Of a stretch of 41,116 nucleotides of DNA, positions 32,238 through 40,815 are shown in pieces. Numbering within the stretch: position 1 is the stretch's first letter; each line of letters starts with the position of its first letter. Below the pieces are notes generated by a model. That model saw nothing but the letters and a program-made list of their open reading frames with translations. It did not search any database and had not been told where the DNA came from. The translations under genes and the position numbers were made by a program. The stretch is from Clostridium sp. CAG:451 (GTDB taxonomy: Bacteria; Bacillota_I; Bacilli_A; RF39; UBA660): NCBI GenBank assembly GCA_000438295.1, contig FR901045.1, positions 1 through 41,116 on the forward strand, written 5' to 3'.

Positions 32238-32262
32238 GAGGAATTAATTTCCTTCTTTTTTT
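32236..32262 (+). terminator. Intrinsic terminator after lysS
   Basis: AGGAGGAA (32236-32243) pairs with TTCCTTCT (32249-32256) with one G-T wobble and a short loop, followed by a T-run. It begins inside the lysS stop codon region. Confidence 0.8.
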
Positions 32263-32286
32263 ATACTATATAATAGTGAGGTGTAT

Positions 32287-32883
32287 ATGAAAGATATATT
32301 AATTGGAATTGCTTATCGAACTGATGGGTTTAAACTTATTCCCTTTGAGCAAGAAAATATTAATTATGAAATATTTAGTCCTAAGAATGAAACAGATTAT
32401 TCTAAATATGATGGATTTTATTTACCGGGAGGAGATGGTTGGTATAGTGAAGATATTAAATTAATAAAATATGCTAAAGAAAATAATATACCAATACTAG
32501 GAGTATGTCTTGGAATGCAAGAGATGTCAGCTTTTCTACTAGGTGAAGAGAAAGATATTACTAAAAAGATATTGAATCACAATGGTAGTGAACACTTAGT
32601 ATCTATTAAAAGAAATAGTTTTCTCTATGATATTCTAAAGAAACAAGAAATATTTGTTAACTCTAGACATAATGACTATATCCCTAAATTATCATCCTTA
32701 TATGTCAGTGCTAGAAGCTTAGATAATTGTATTGAAGCGATCGAATTAAAAAATCATCCATTCTTCTTAGGATTACAATGGCATCCGGAGAGTTTGTATG
32801 AAACTGATGAGTCATCAAGAAGAATATTTAATACCTTTTTTACTAAATGTTTTTCACAAAAAATTCACAAAAAAAATCGCTAA
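32287..32883 (+). CDS. Class I glutamine amidotransferase-like protein (peptidase C26 family)
   Basis: A 198-residue protein resembling gamma-glutamyl-GABA hydrolase/PuuD-type amidotransferases. The catalytic nucleophile lies in LGVCLGMQEM (C74), and H166 and E168 are in LGLQWHPES, a complete C-H-E triad. FYLPGGDGWYSED gives the oxyanion-region glycines. It is shorter than typical PuuD (about 250 aa). The start is ATG 32287; the GTG at 32281 belongs to the GAGGTG ribosome binding site. The substrate could be gamma-glutamyl amines or another amide. The next gene, a transporter with its own promoter, could handle a related metabolite, though this is speculative. Confidence 0.82.
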   Translation: MKDILIGIAYRTDGFKLIPFEQENINYEIFSPKNETDYSKYDGFYLPGGDGWYSEDIKLIKYAKENNIPILGVCLGMQEMSAFLLGEEKDITKKILNHNGSEHLVSIKRNSFLYDILKKQEIFVNSRHNDYIPKLSSLYVSARSLDNCIEAIELKNHPFFLGLQWHPESLYETDESSRRIFNTFFTKCFSQKIHKKNR

Positions 32884-32887
32884 TTGC

Positions 32888-32916
32888 TTGTAAAACAAAG
32901 TTATTATTCGTATAAT
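32888..32916 (+). promoter_or_regulatory. SigA-type promoter of the YfcC-like transporter
   Basis: TTGTAA (32888-32893), 17-bp spacer, perfect TATAAT (32911-32916). It starts just after the stop of the amidotransferase gene. Confidence 0.75.
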
Positions 32917-32941
32917 TAATATATGGAAGGAGAAGAAAATT

Positions 32942-34528
32942 ATGAAAAAACATAATGCATTGAAAGTTAGTTTAATTACACTATTTGTATTTGTGCTTTT
33001 GACATGGATTTTACCAGCTGCTACTTATCAGTCAAGTTATTCTGAGATTGGTAGATCACAAGTTGGAATATTTGATTTAGTATCTTATCAAAATACTGTA
33101 TTAGGATATTTTGGTTATGCTTCATTATTTATTCTAGCAATTGGTGGATTCTATGGAGTATTAGTAAAAGTTGGAGCATATAGAAAAGTATTAGATGCTA
33201 TTGTTAAAAAGTTTAAAGGTAAAGAACATATTTGTATTATAATAATTGCTTCTTTATTTGCTGTTTTAACATCATTCTGTGGAATGCAACTTGCACTATT
33301 AATGTTATTCCCATTTGTTATTTCTTTAGTATTAATGCTAGGATATAATAAATTATCTGCTACTGCTGTAACTGCTGGTAGTGTTGCTGTTGGATTAATG
33401 GGAACTACATTTGCATATAATACAACTCAAATGTTACAACAATACTTATCAGTAAAACCAACAACTCAAATCTGGACTAGAATAATCTTACTTGTTCTAG
33501 GATTAGTAATCTTACTAATTAATGTTTTGAAATTTGGAAAGAAAGAGAGTACAAAATCATCAAGTGATGAAAAGAGCTATATTCCAGAAGTTGTTAAACA
33601 AGACAAGAAGCAAAAGAAGAATTGGCCATTAGTAGTTATTCTTGATTTAGTATTATTAGTTACTATTTTAGGATTTATTACTTGGACTAATTCATTCAAT
33701 GTAAATCTTTTTGAAGATGTTAAAACAGCTGTTACAGGATTTAGTGTTCCAGCTTATGTTGCTCTATTAGTACTATTAGTAATAATAAATATTATTCTAT
33801 TTGCTAAGAAGTCTAACAAAAAAGCTTATATTATCTTAGATGGTATTGTAGCTTTACTTACTGTTATTGTATTAATTGGTAGCTTTGGAGTAAAGGCTAA
33901 ATTCTTTACAGGAATTACTAAAGCATTAAATACTAGTTTCCCAGTATTCGGTAAACTATTAGGAAGTACTATTCCTGCTTTTGGTAGCTGGACATTAACA
34001 GAAGTAATAGTTTTATTATTACTAGCCTTAGTTATTATTAAATATGTATATAAAATAACTTGGGATGATATGATAGTAGGATTTAGTGAAGGACTAAGAA
34101 AAGCATTATTACCTGCATTTATTGTATTTGTAATTTACTTAATATTAGTACTTACAACTTATAATCCTTATCAATTAGTAATATATAAAGCATTATTAGG
34201 ACTAACAAAAGGATTCAATGTATTTACAACAGGATTAGTAGTAATTATTTCAAGTATAATTAACGGAGATCCAACATATGCCTTCTATAGCGTTTTACCT
34301 TATTTTGTAAGCGTAGTAACTGCTACAGATACATATCCATTAATCTCAGTTATCTTCCAAGCATTATATGGTATTGTTACATTAGTAGCACCTACAAGTA
34401 TTCCATTAATGGTAACACTTGCTTACTTAAAAGTACCTTATAAAGATTGGTTAAAATATATTTGGAAAATATTATTAGAACTAGTTGTAGTTGCATTTAT
34501 AATATTTACAATATTAGTACTAATTTAA
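32942..34528 (+). CDS. YfcC/DcuC-like membrane transporter (ion transporter superfamily)
   Basis: A 528-residue protein with about 12 membrane helices. The N-terminal block TWILPAATYQ, followed by VGIFDLVSY, resembles YfcC-type permeases (WILPAGEY), and VKVGAYRKVLDAIVKKFKGKE, then FAVLTSFCGMQLALLMLFPFVISLVLMLGYNKL, follow the same order. A charged cytoplasmic loop (about 198-230) lies mid-protein. YfcC relatives move C4-dicarboxylates, arginine/ornithine or similar anions; the substrate here is not evident. It has its own promoter, a GGAAGGAGAAG ribosome binding site and a terminator, hence monocistronic. Confidence 0.65.
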   Translation: MKKHNALKVSLITLFVFVLLTWILPAATYQSSYSEIGRSQVGIFDLVSYQNTVLGYFGYASLFILAIGGFYGVLVKVGAYRKVLDAIVKKFKGKEHICIIIIASLFAVLTSFCGMQLALLMLFPFVISLVLMLGYNKLSATAVTAGSVAVGLMGTTFAYNTTQMLQQYLSVKPTTQIWTRIILLVLGLVILLINVLKFGKKESTKSSSDEKSYIPEVVKQDKKQKKNWPLVVILDLVLLVTILGFITWTNSFNVNLFEDVKTAVTGFSVPAYVALLVLLVIINIILFAKKSNKKAYIILDGIVALLTVIVLIGSFGVKAKFFTGITKALNTSFPVFGKLLGSTIPAFGSWTLTEVIVLLLLALVIIKYVYKITWDDMIVGFSEGLRKALLPAFIVFVIYLILVLTTYNPYQLVIYKALLGLTKGFNVFTTGLVVIISSIINGDPTYAFYSVLPYFVSVVTATDTYPLISVIFQALYGIVTLVAPTSIPLMVTLAYLKVPYKDWLKYIWKILLELVVVAFIIFTILVLI

Positions 34529-34552
34529 AAAAGAGATTCTTCTCTTTTTTTT
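34527..34552 (+). terminator. Intrinsic terminator after the transporter
   Basis: AAAAAGAGA (34528-34536), loop TTCT, TCTCTTTTT (34541-34549) followed by more T. It overlaps the stop codon. Confidence 0.85.
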
Positions 34553-34562
34553 AACTCTAAGA

Positions 34563-34579
34563 TATGCTTATATAGCATA
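34563..34579. other. Small perfect hairpin upstream of the fourth TasA-like gene
   Basis: TATGCT (34563-34568), loop TATAT, AGCATA (34574-34579), followed by AAAACCTTTC and a T-run. It may be a secondary terminator or an operator; the stem is short. Confidence 0.3.
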
Positions 34580-34643
34580 AAAACCTTTCTTTTTTTTAAT
34601 AAGAGATAAACTATATTATAGATAATAAAGTGAGGGATGAATA

Positions 34644-35186
34644 ATGAAAAAAATTGATAATAACAAAAAACTTATAATTATTAGTCTTTTAATATTAATA
34701 GTTATTTTTATAGGAATAAGTTTTGCTCTAGCTAAAATGACTTTAAGAGGAGATAAAAATATAACCTTAATAGCAAAAAACCTTCAACTTGATTATACTG
34801 AAGGAACTTCAACTATTGCCCTTACTAAAGTAGCTCCTCAAGAAGATAGTGATGGACTTAAGAATACACCTTATACCTTTACCTTAAAAAATACTGGTAC
34901 TAGAACTATAACATATGATGTTTATCTAGATGATGATAGTGATTGTACTGATTGTGCAACCTTCACTCATAGCTTCTTATCATATGATTTAAAGAAAGAT
35001 GGAACATCAGTATCAAATGGGAAACTATCAACTAGTAGCAATAAATTAGGTTCTTATTCAATAGCAGGTAATACTACTCAAAACTTTGAATTTCGTTTAT
35101 GGTTAAACTTAGATGCTACAAACGATGTTATGGCAAAATCATTCTACAGTAGAATAAGAGTAGAAGCTACTGAGCAAGTTGATTAA
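34644..35186 (+). CDS. TasA-like secreted protein 4 (orphan, with CxxC)
   Basis: A 180-residue relative of the fibre subunits, 15 kb from the main locus. Signal segment: KLIIISLLILIVIFIGISFALA (about 10-31), then KMTLRGDKNITLIAKNLQLDYTEG, an altered form of the NTITTGTI linker. It continues TPYTFTLKNTGTRTITYDVYLDDD and ends FEFRLWLNLDATND, then YSRIRVEATEQ, parallel to YRLRMW of the others. It has a C-x-x-C (DCTDC, about residue 110) absent from subunits 1-3, which could form a disulfide. It is probably also a SipW-type client and may be a minor or adaptor subunit. Its own terminator follows. Confidence 0.72.
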   Translation: MKKIDNNKKLIIISLLILIVIFIGISFALAKMTLRGDKNITLIAKNLQLDYTEGTSTIALTKVAPQEDSDGLKNTPYTFTLKNTGTRTITYDVYLDDDSDCTDCATFTHSFLSYDLKKDGTSVSNGKLSTSSNKLGSYSIAGNTTQNFEFRLWLNLDATNDVMAKSFYSRIRVEATEQVD

Positions 35187-35216
35187 ACTAGTTCAAATTA
35201 AGAACTAGTTTTTTTT
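35185..35216 (+). terminator. Intrinsic terminator after TasA-like protein 4
   Basis: AAACTAGTTC (35185-35194) pairs perfectly with GAACTAGTTT (35202-35211), loop AAATTAA, then T-run. Strong. Confidence 0.92.
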
Positions 35217-35241
35217 GTCACTTTTTTTGGTCTTAAAATAA

Positions 35242-35271
35242 TTGCTTAACCATATTCCTTCTCGTTAAAAT
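35242..35271 (+). promoter_or_regulatory. SigA-type promoter of clpC
   Basis: TTGCTT (35242-35247), 18-bp spacer, TAAAAT (35266-35271). No CtsR-type direct repeat is present near it. Confidence 0.55.
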
Positions 35272-35295
35272 ATAAGTATACAAGGAGGAAATAAA

Positions 35296-37590
35296 ATGTT
35301 TTCGAAATTTAGTGAAGATGCTCAGAAAGCCTTAGTATTAGCTAGAAAAGAAATGAGAGCTTTAAAACATCCTTATGTAGGAAGTGAACATTTACTATTA
35401 GCTATACTATCAATGAAAGAGTTAAAAGTAACTAATCATTTAAAACTATTAGGTTTAACTTATGATAAATTTAAGGATGAATTAATAAGAGTAGTAGGAA
35501 TAGGAAAGACAACCAATGACTGGTTTTTATATACTCCTCTTTTAAAAAGAGTGCTAGAGACAGCTATGTTAAATAGTAAAGAGAATAAAGAAAGTGAAGT
35601 ATCAGTTACAGAGTTATTCTTATCATTATTAGAAGAAGGAGAAGGTATAGCTATTAGACTATTAATGGGGATGAATATAGATATAGATAGACTATATCAA
35701 GAGTTTTCTACTTCTTTTACGGAGAAGAAAATAACAGGACATAAAAAATTACTAATTGAAGAGTTTTCTGTTAATCTAAATAAAAGAATTATGTCCAATG
35801 AAATAGATCCTGTTATAGGTAGAGAAACAGAGCTAAAAAGAATGGTAGAAATACTTTGTAGAAGAACTAAGAATAATCCACTACTATTAGGAGAAGCAGG
35901 AGTTGGAAAAACAGCTATAGTTGAAGAATTAGCAAGACAAATAGTAGAAAATAATGTTCCAAGAGCTTTAAGAGGTAAAGAGATATTATCGCTTTCTATG
36001 GCCTCTTTAGTAGCAGGTACTAAGTATCGAGGAGAATTTGAAGAAAGAGTAGGTAAGATACTTAAAGAAATAGAAGAACATGATGAGTACCTAATCTTTA
36101 TAGATGAGATTCATACTTTAGTAGGTGCAGGAGGAGCAGAAGGTGCAATAGATGCATCTAATATCTTAAAACCAGCTTTGGCTAGAGGAAAAATACATTT
36201 AATAGGAGCAACTACTGTATCTGAATATAGAGAATTTATTGAGAAAGATAAAGCCTTAAATAGAAGATTTCAAATACTATTAATTGAAGAGCCTAATAAA
36301 GAAAAGACTAAAGAAATATTAAAGAAATTAAAACCATTATATGAAGCTTATCACTCTGTATCAATATCAGATGAAATGATTGATATGATAGTAGACTTAT
36401 CAAATACTTATATATATGAATATTATCAACCAGATAAAGCGATAGATATATTAGATGAAGTGTGTGCTAAAGCTAGTCTTATAGAAGATAAAAAAGATAA
36501 AGAACTAAAAAAATTAAATAATTCACTGCAAAAAATTGTAATAGAAAAAAAAGAAGCAGTTACAAGTCAAAACTTTAAAAAAGCATCTAAACTAAAACAA
36601 AGTGAAAAAAATTTAATTACTAAAAAGAATGAACTTGAATTTTCTCTTCTTGGTAAAAAGAAACCTAGGAAAATAACTAAAGAAATGATAGCAGAAGTTA
36701 TTTATTTAAAAACTAAAATTCCTGTATATGAAATAATAGAAGGTAATAAGACAAAACTATTTTCCCTAGAAAAGGAATTATTGAGTAAAATTATAGGTCA
36801 AGATGAGATAATTCATGATTTATGTAACTTAACTAAAAAGATACAATTAGGTTTTCAAGATAGTCCTAAGATACATACCTTTCTTCTAGCGGGTAGTACA
36901 GGAATAGGTAAAACTTATTTAGTAAAAGAATATGCTTCTCTTCTTTATGGAAAAGATCACTTTATTAGATTAGATATGAGTGAGTATAAAGAAGAACATT
37001 CAGTAAGTAAAATACTTGGAGCTCCTCCAGGATATGTTGGTTTTGATAATCATGAGACTATACTTGATCAAATAAGACTATATCCTCATTGTGTAATACT
37101 ATTAGACGAGATAGAAAAAGCATCACCTTCGGTGTTAAAACTATTTCTCCAAGTGATGGATGAAGGTTATTTAAAAGACTCTAAAGGACGAAAAGTGTCT
37201 TTTGAACACATTTTTCTCTTTATGACAACTAATTTAGGAGCGAATAAGAAAGATATTGGTTTTGTGGAAACAGTAGATAGTAAGAATACAGATATAGAAG
37301 ATTTTTTAGGTGTAGAATTTGTTAATCGTATAGATAAGAAATACTATTTTAAAGATTTAACTAAAGAAGATATTGAAAAAATAGTAAATTTAAAATTAGA
37401 CCTGTTAATAAATGCTTTTAAGAAAAAGAATATAGAAGTAGAAATATCCACAGATATTGTGGAAAAAATAATTTCTAAAGCTAACTATGAAAAGTTTGGA
37501 GCAAGACAAGTGGATAAAGTTATTGATGATATTGTAACACCTGTTATAGTTGATGCTTGGTATCATGGTGAAAGTTGTGTTTCTATCTAG
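35296..37590 (+). CDS. clpC: AAA+ unfoldase ClpC
   Basis: ClpC unfolds substrates for ClpP, usually with adaptors such as MecA. The 764-residue protein has the double Clp N domain (FSEDAQKALVLARKEMRALK, about 4-140), AAA module 1 with GEAGVGKT at 199-206, a middle region containing a UVR-like segment (FKKASKLKQSEKNL, about 430-443), AAA module 2 with GSTGIGKT near 533-540 (usually GPTGVGKT), and DEIEKASPSVLKLFLQVMDEG. It is shorter than B. subtilis ClpC (810 aa). The usual clpC operon partners ctsR, mcsA and mcsB are absent upstream, so it is under its own promoter and not evidently in a CtsR regulon. Confidence 0.93.
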   Translation: MFSKFSEDAQKALVLARKEMRALKHPYVGSEHLLLAILSMKELKVTNHLKLLGLTYDKFKDELIRVVGIGKTTNDWFLYTPLLKRVLETAMLNSKENKESEVSVTELFLSLLEEGEGIAIRLLMGMNIDIDRLYQEFSTSFTEKKITGHKKLLIEEFSVNLNKRIMSNEIDPVIGRETELKRMVEILCRRTKNNPLLLGEAGVGKTAIVEELARQIVENNVPRALRGKEILSLSMASLVAGTKYRGEFEERVGKILKEIEEHDEYLIFIDEIHTLVGAGGAEGAIDASNILKPALARGKIHLIGATTVSEYREFIEKDKALNRRFQILLIEEPNKEKTKEILKKLKPLYEAYHSVSISDEMIDMIVDLSNTYIYEYYQPDKAIDILDEVCAKASLIEDKKDKELKKLNNSLQKIVIEKKEAVTSQNFKKASKLKQSEKNLITKKNELEFSLLGKKKPRKITKEMIAEVIYLKTKIPVYEIIEGNKTKLFSLEKELLSKIIGQDEIIHDLCNLTKKIQLGFQDSPKIHTFLLAGSTGIGKTYLVKEYASLLYGKDHFIRLDMSEYKEEHSVSKILGAPPGYVGFDNHETILDQIRLYPHCVILLDEIEKASPSVLKLFLQVMDEGYLKDSKGRKVSFEHIFLFMTTNLGANKKDIGFVETVDSKNTDIEDFLGVEFVNRIDKKYYFKDLTKEDIEKIVNLKLDLLINAFKKKNIEVEISTDIVEKIISKANYEKFGARQVDKVIDDIVTPVIVDAWYHGESCVSI

Positions 37591-37606
37591 CAAATAAGTG
37601 AAAATT

Positions 37607-37639
37607 AAGAGAAAATGCTTTCTATTGTCTCTTTTTTTT
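37607..37639 (+). terminator. Terminator-like hairpin after clpC
   Basis: AAGAGA (37607-37612) pairs with TCTCTT (37628-37633) across a 15-base loop, followed by six T. The stem is short but the T-run is good. Confidence 0.6.
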
Positions 37640-37667
37640 GTTACAATAATCAGTAGGAGATGATACA

Positions 37668-40154
37668 ATGGGATTATTTACAAGATTATTTGATCATGAA
37701 TATAAAGAATTAAAAAAATTTGAATCTTTAGCAGATAAAATAGTAGCCTTAGATGAAGACTATCAAAAGTTATCTGATGAAGAGTTAAAGAATAAAACAG
37801 AGGAATTTAAGAAACGTTTAGCAAATGGAGAAACACTAGAAGATATTTTAGTAGAAGCTTTTGCTACAGCAAGAGAAGCAGCTTATCGTGTTATAGGGGA
37901 AAAACCTTTCTATGTTCAGATACTAGGTGCTTTAGCAATACACTATGGTAATATAGCAGAAATGAAAACTGGTGAAGGAAAAACACTAACATCCGTTTTA
38001 CCAGCTTACTTAAATGCATTAGATGGAAAAGGAGTACATATCATTACTGTTAACGAATATCTAGCTACTCGTGATGCTGAATGGATGGGTGGAATTCATA
38101 GATTTTTAGGTTTAACAGTAGGAGTTAATACAAGAGAATTAAGTCCTAAAGAAAAACAAGAAGCTTATGCATGTGATATTTTATATTCTACTAATAATGA
38201 GATTGGATTTGATTATCTAAGAGACAATATGGTTATTAGAAAAGAAGATAGAGTACAAAGACCATTAAATTTTGCTATCGTTGATGAGGTTGATTCAGTA
38301 TTAATAGATGAAGCAAGAACTCCATTAATTATTTCTGGTGGACAATTAGTTAGTGCAAACCTTTATCAAGATGCTGATAGTTTTGTTAAAGGATTAAAAG
38401 ATGATGTAGATTATCTATACGATGAAACTACTAAGAGTGTAACATTAACTGATGAGGGTAGTGAAAAAGCAGAAAAAGCTTTTCGAGTTAAAAATCTTTA
38501 TGAAGTAGAAAATGCAACTTTAGTACATTATATTAATCAAGCTTTAAGAGCAAACTATTCTATGAAATTAGATGTAGATTATGTTGTTCAAGATGGAGAA
38601 GTTGTTATAGTAGATCAATTTACTGGACGTTTGATGAAAGGACGTGCTTATAATGATGGACTTCATCAAGCAATTGAGGCTAAAGAAGGAGTTCGTATTA
38701 ATCAAGAAACTAAAACTTTAGCAACTATTACTTTCCAAAACTTATTTAGAATGTATAAAAAGTTATCTGGTATGACTGGTACTGCTAAAACAGAAGAAGA
38801 AGAGTTCCGTGATATTTATAATATGTATGTTATTTGTATTCCAACTAATAAACCAGTTGAAAGAATTGATGCTTCTGATTTAGTATTTGCTACTAAAAAT
38901 GCTAAGTATAAAGCTATTATTAATGAAGTAAAAGAAAGATATGCTAAAGGTCAACCAGTATTAATTGGTACTATTGCTATTGAAACTAGTGAATTAATAA
39001 GTGCTTTACTAAAGAAAGAAAAGATTCCACATGAAATATTAAATGCTAAGAATCATGCAAGAGAAGCTGAAATTATTTCTAAAATTGGTCAACATAAGTC
39101 AGTTACTATCGCTACTAATATGGCTGGACGTGGTACTGATATTAAATTATCAGATGAGATAAGAGCACTTGGTGGATTATGTGTTATTGGTACTGAACGT
39201 CATGAATCTCGTCGTATTGATAATCAGTTAAGAGGACGTTCTGGTCGTCAAGGAGATCCTGGATTTACACAGTTTTTTGTATCGATGGAAGATGATTTAA
39301 TGGTTCGCTTTGGTAGTGAAAAAATTAAAGAAATGATGACTAGTTTTGGATTTGGTGATCAAGCTATTCAAAATAAGTATTTTTCTAAAGCTATTACAAC
39401 TGCTCAAAAAAGAGTTGAAGGAAATAACTTTGATGCTAGAAAACAATTACTACAATATGATGATGTAATGAACACTCAACGTGAAATTATGTATGGTAGA
39501 AGAAATGAAATTCTAGATAGTGAATCTGTTCATGAACAAGTTCTTGAATGTATGAGAAATTATGTTACTGACTTAGTTAAGTCACATACTATAGATGGTA
39601 TTTTAAGTGAACAAGATAAGAAAGAAATAGTATCTTTTGCTAATGAAAATTTACTAGATAAAGATATTAATGAAAATGATATTAGTTCACTATTAGATGA
39701 TGATATGATAGACTTCTTATATAATAAAGCAAAAGAAGAATATGAAGAAAAACTTAGTGATGTTCCAGAAGAAATAACTAGTGAATTTGAAAAAGCATTA
39801 TCTTTACAAGTCATTGACAACTATTGGATGGAACAAATTAATGTAATGAGTCACTTACGTGAAGGTATTTATTTACGTAGCTATGGTCAAGAAGATCCAT
39901 TAAGAGCATATAGTACTGAAGGATTTGATTTATTTGATCAAATGTTACAAAAGATTGATCATGATGTTACTATATTCTTACTAAAAGCAGAAATACAAAA
40001 GACTGTTGAAAGAAAACCAGTTACAAGAAATGTTCAAACTAATGATGATAAATCAGATTCAGTAAAGAAACCAAAGAAGAGTAAAAAAGTAGGTCGTAAT
40101 GATCCTTGTCCATGTGGAAGTGGTAAAAAATATAAGCAATGTTGTGGCAAATAA
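37668..40154 (+). CDS. secA: Protein translocase ATPase SecA
   Basis: SecA drives post-translational export through SecYEG, including the TasA-like proteins here. The 828-residue protein has NBD1 Walker A MKTGEGKTL (about 100-108), DEVDSVLIDEARTPLIISG (Walker B), the preprotein cross-linking domain, NBD2 ATNMAGRGTDIKL and GRSGRQGDPG. The helical scaffold follows, and a C-terminal zinc SEC-C motif (C-x-C-x8-C-C in CPCGSGKKYKQCCG). Length is normal. Ribosome binding site TAGGAGATGATACA. In B. subtilis prfB follows secA; here the next genes are GNAT acetyltransferases. Confidence 0.97.
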   Translation: MGLFTRLFDHEYKELKKFESLADKIVALDEDYQKLSDEELKNKTEEFKKRLANGETLEDILVEAFATAREAAYRVIGEKPFYVQILGALAIHYGNIAEMKTGEGKTLTSVLPAYLNALDGKGVHIITVNEYLATRDAEWMGGIHRFLGLTVGVNTRELSPKEKQEAYACDILYSTNNEIGFDYLRDNMVIRKEDRVQRPLNFAIVDEVDSVLIDEARTPLIISGGQLVSANLYQDADSFVKGLKDDVDYLYDETTKSVTLTDEGSEKAEKAFRVKNLYEVENATLVHYINQALRANYSMKLDVDYVVQDGEVVIVDQFTGRLMKGRAYNDGLHQAIEAKEGVRINQETKTLATITFQNLFRMYKKLSGMTGTAKTEEEEFRDIYNMYVICIPTNKPVERIDASDLVFATKNAKYKAIINEVKERYAKGQPVLIGTIAIETSELISALLKKEKIPHEILNAKNHAREAEIISKIGQHKSVTIATNMAGRGTDIKLSDEIRALGGLCVIGTERHESRRIDNQLRGRSGRQGDPGFTQFFVSMEDDLMVRFGSEKIKEMMTSFGFGDQAIQNKYFSKAITTAQKRVEGNNFDARKQLLQYDDVMNTQREIMYGRRNEILDSESVHEQVLECMRNYVTDLVKSHTIDGILSEQDKKEIVSFANENLLDKDINENDISSLLDDDMIDFLYNKAKEEYEEKLSDVPEEITSEFEKALSLQVIDNYWMEQINVMSHLREGIYLRSYGQEDPLRAYSTEGFDLFDQMLQKIDHDVTIFLLKAEIQKTVERKPVTRNVQTNDDKSDSVKKPKKSKKVGRNDPCPCGSGKKYKQCCGK

Positions 40155-40200
40155 CTCGTAAAATCCCATAAATAAAGGGAAAACGCGAGTTTTTCTTTTT
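40153..40200 (+). terminator. Two-tier terminator after secA
   Basis: Outer stem AACTCG (40153-40158) with CGAGTT (40186-40191); inner stem TCCC (40164-40167) with GGGA (40177-40180); then TTTCTTTTTCT. It overlaps the secA stop codon. Confidence 0.65.
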
Positions 40201-40211
40201 CTCAAAAAATT

Positions 40212-40246
40212 GCCCAAAATATGGGCTGGAGCCACTTTGGAGCCAG
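40212..40246. repeat. GC-richer dyad and direct repeats downstream of secA
   Basis: GCCCA (40212-40216) pairs with TGGGC (40222-40226). Directly after are two copies of TGGAGCCA (40227-40234 and 40238-40245), the pair framed by CTGG (40226-40229) and CCAG (40243-40246). This dense, GC-rich block stands out in AT-rich DNA and lies at the switch from conserved genes to acetyltransferase genes. It could be an old attachment or recombination site, a protein-binding site or a secondary terminator. No integrase is present in the window. Confidence 0.5.
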
Positions 40247-40314
40247 TTTGATTTAAATATTGGACTATACAAGTAAAATCTATTATGGTTTCATGGTATA
40301 ATTATGTATGAAAG

Positions 40315-40803
40315 TTGGTGATTAAATTTAATTATGAAATAATTGATGTAAAACAAGATGAAAAAGAAAAGTTATACAAATTATTACAGTATGCTTTATA
40401 TGATGGTTCGCAATACATTGATAATGACATAAATGAAGATTGTATATTTGAATATAGATGGTTTGATAATTATTTTACCGATAATGATCGAAATTCATAT
40501 TTTATTAAAAGTGGAAATGCCTATGTAGGAATGGTTATGGTAAACGAGAATTTGAAATTTAATAAAGACGGTAAATGCATTGCCGAGTTCTTAATAATGC
40601 CAAGATTCAGAAGAAATCATATTGGTAAAAAGGTTGCATATGAAATATTTGAAAAATTTAATGGCAATTGGGAAGTTCAATCGATGGAGAATAATCCTAT
40701 TGCATATTCATTTTGGAAGAATATTATATCAGAATATACAAATGGTAATTATATAACTAAAAATGATGGAATAGAGGATGTATTCGTTTTTAATAATAAA
40801 TAG
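40315..40803 (+). CDS. GNAT-family acetyltransferase
   Basis: A protein of about 162 residues with the GNAT fold pattern. IAEFLIMPRFRRNHIGKKVAYEIFEKF is motif A, with the acetyl-CoA pyrophosphate loop RFRRNHIGKK, and ENNPIAYSFWKNII is motif B. The acceptor is unknown. The start is uncertain: TTG 40315 and GTG 40318 are the only usable in-frame starts, and the best ribosome-binding-like sequence, GGTGATT (40317-40323), has no in-frame ATG after it. A possible extended -10, TGGTATAAT, is at 40294-40302, which would leave almost no leader. The next gene, also GNAT, starts 12 bases after the stop. Confidence 0.75.
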   Translation: MVIKFNYEIIDVKQDEKEKLYKLLQYALYDGSQYIDNDINEDCIFEYRWFDNYFTDNDRNSYFIKSGNAYVGMVMVNENLKFNKDGKCIAEFLIMPRFRRNHIGKKVAYEIFEKFNGNWEVQSMENNPIAYSFWKNIISEYTNGNYITKNDGIEDVFVFNNK

Positions 40804-40815
40804 AGGTGTTAATTT

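Noticed and set aside
35217..35295. CtsR operator upstream of clpC
   Set aside because: No GGTCAAA heptad direct repeat is present; the single GGTC at 35229 is isolated.
40308..40325. Tiny ATG frame (MKVGD) before the GNAT gene
   Set aside because: Five codons, no ribosome binding site of its own, and it overlaps the putative GGTGATT site.
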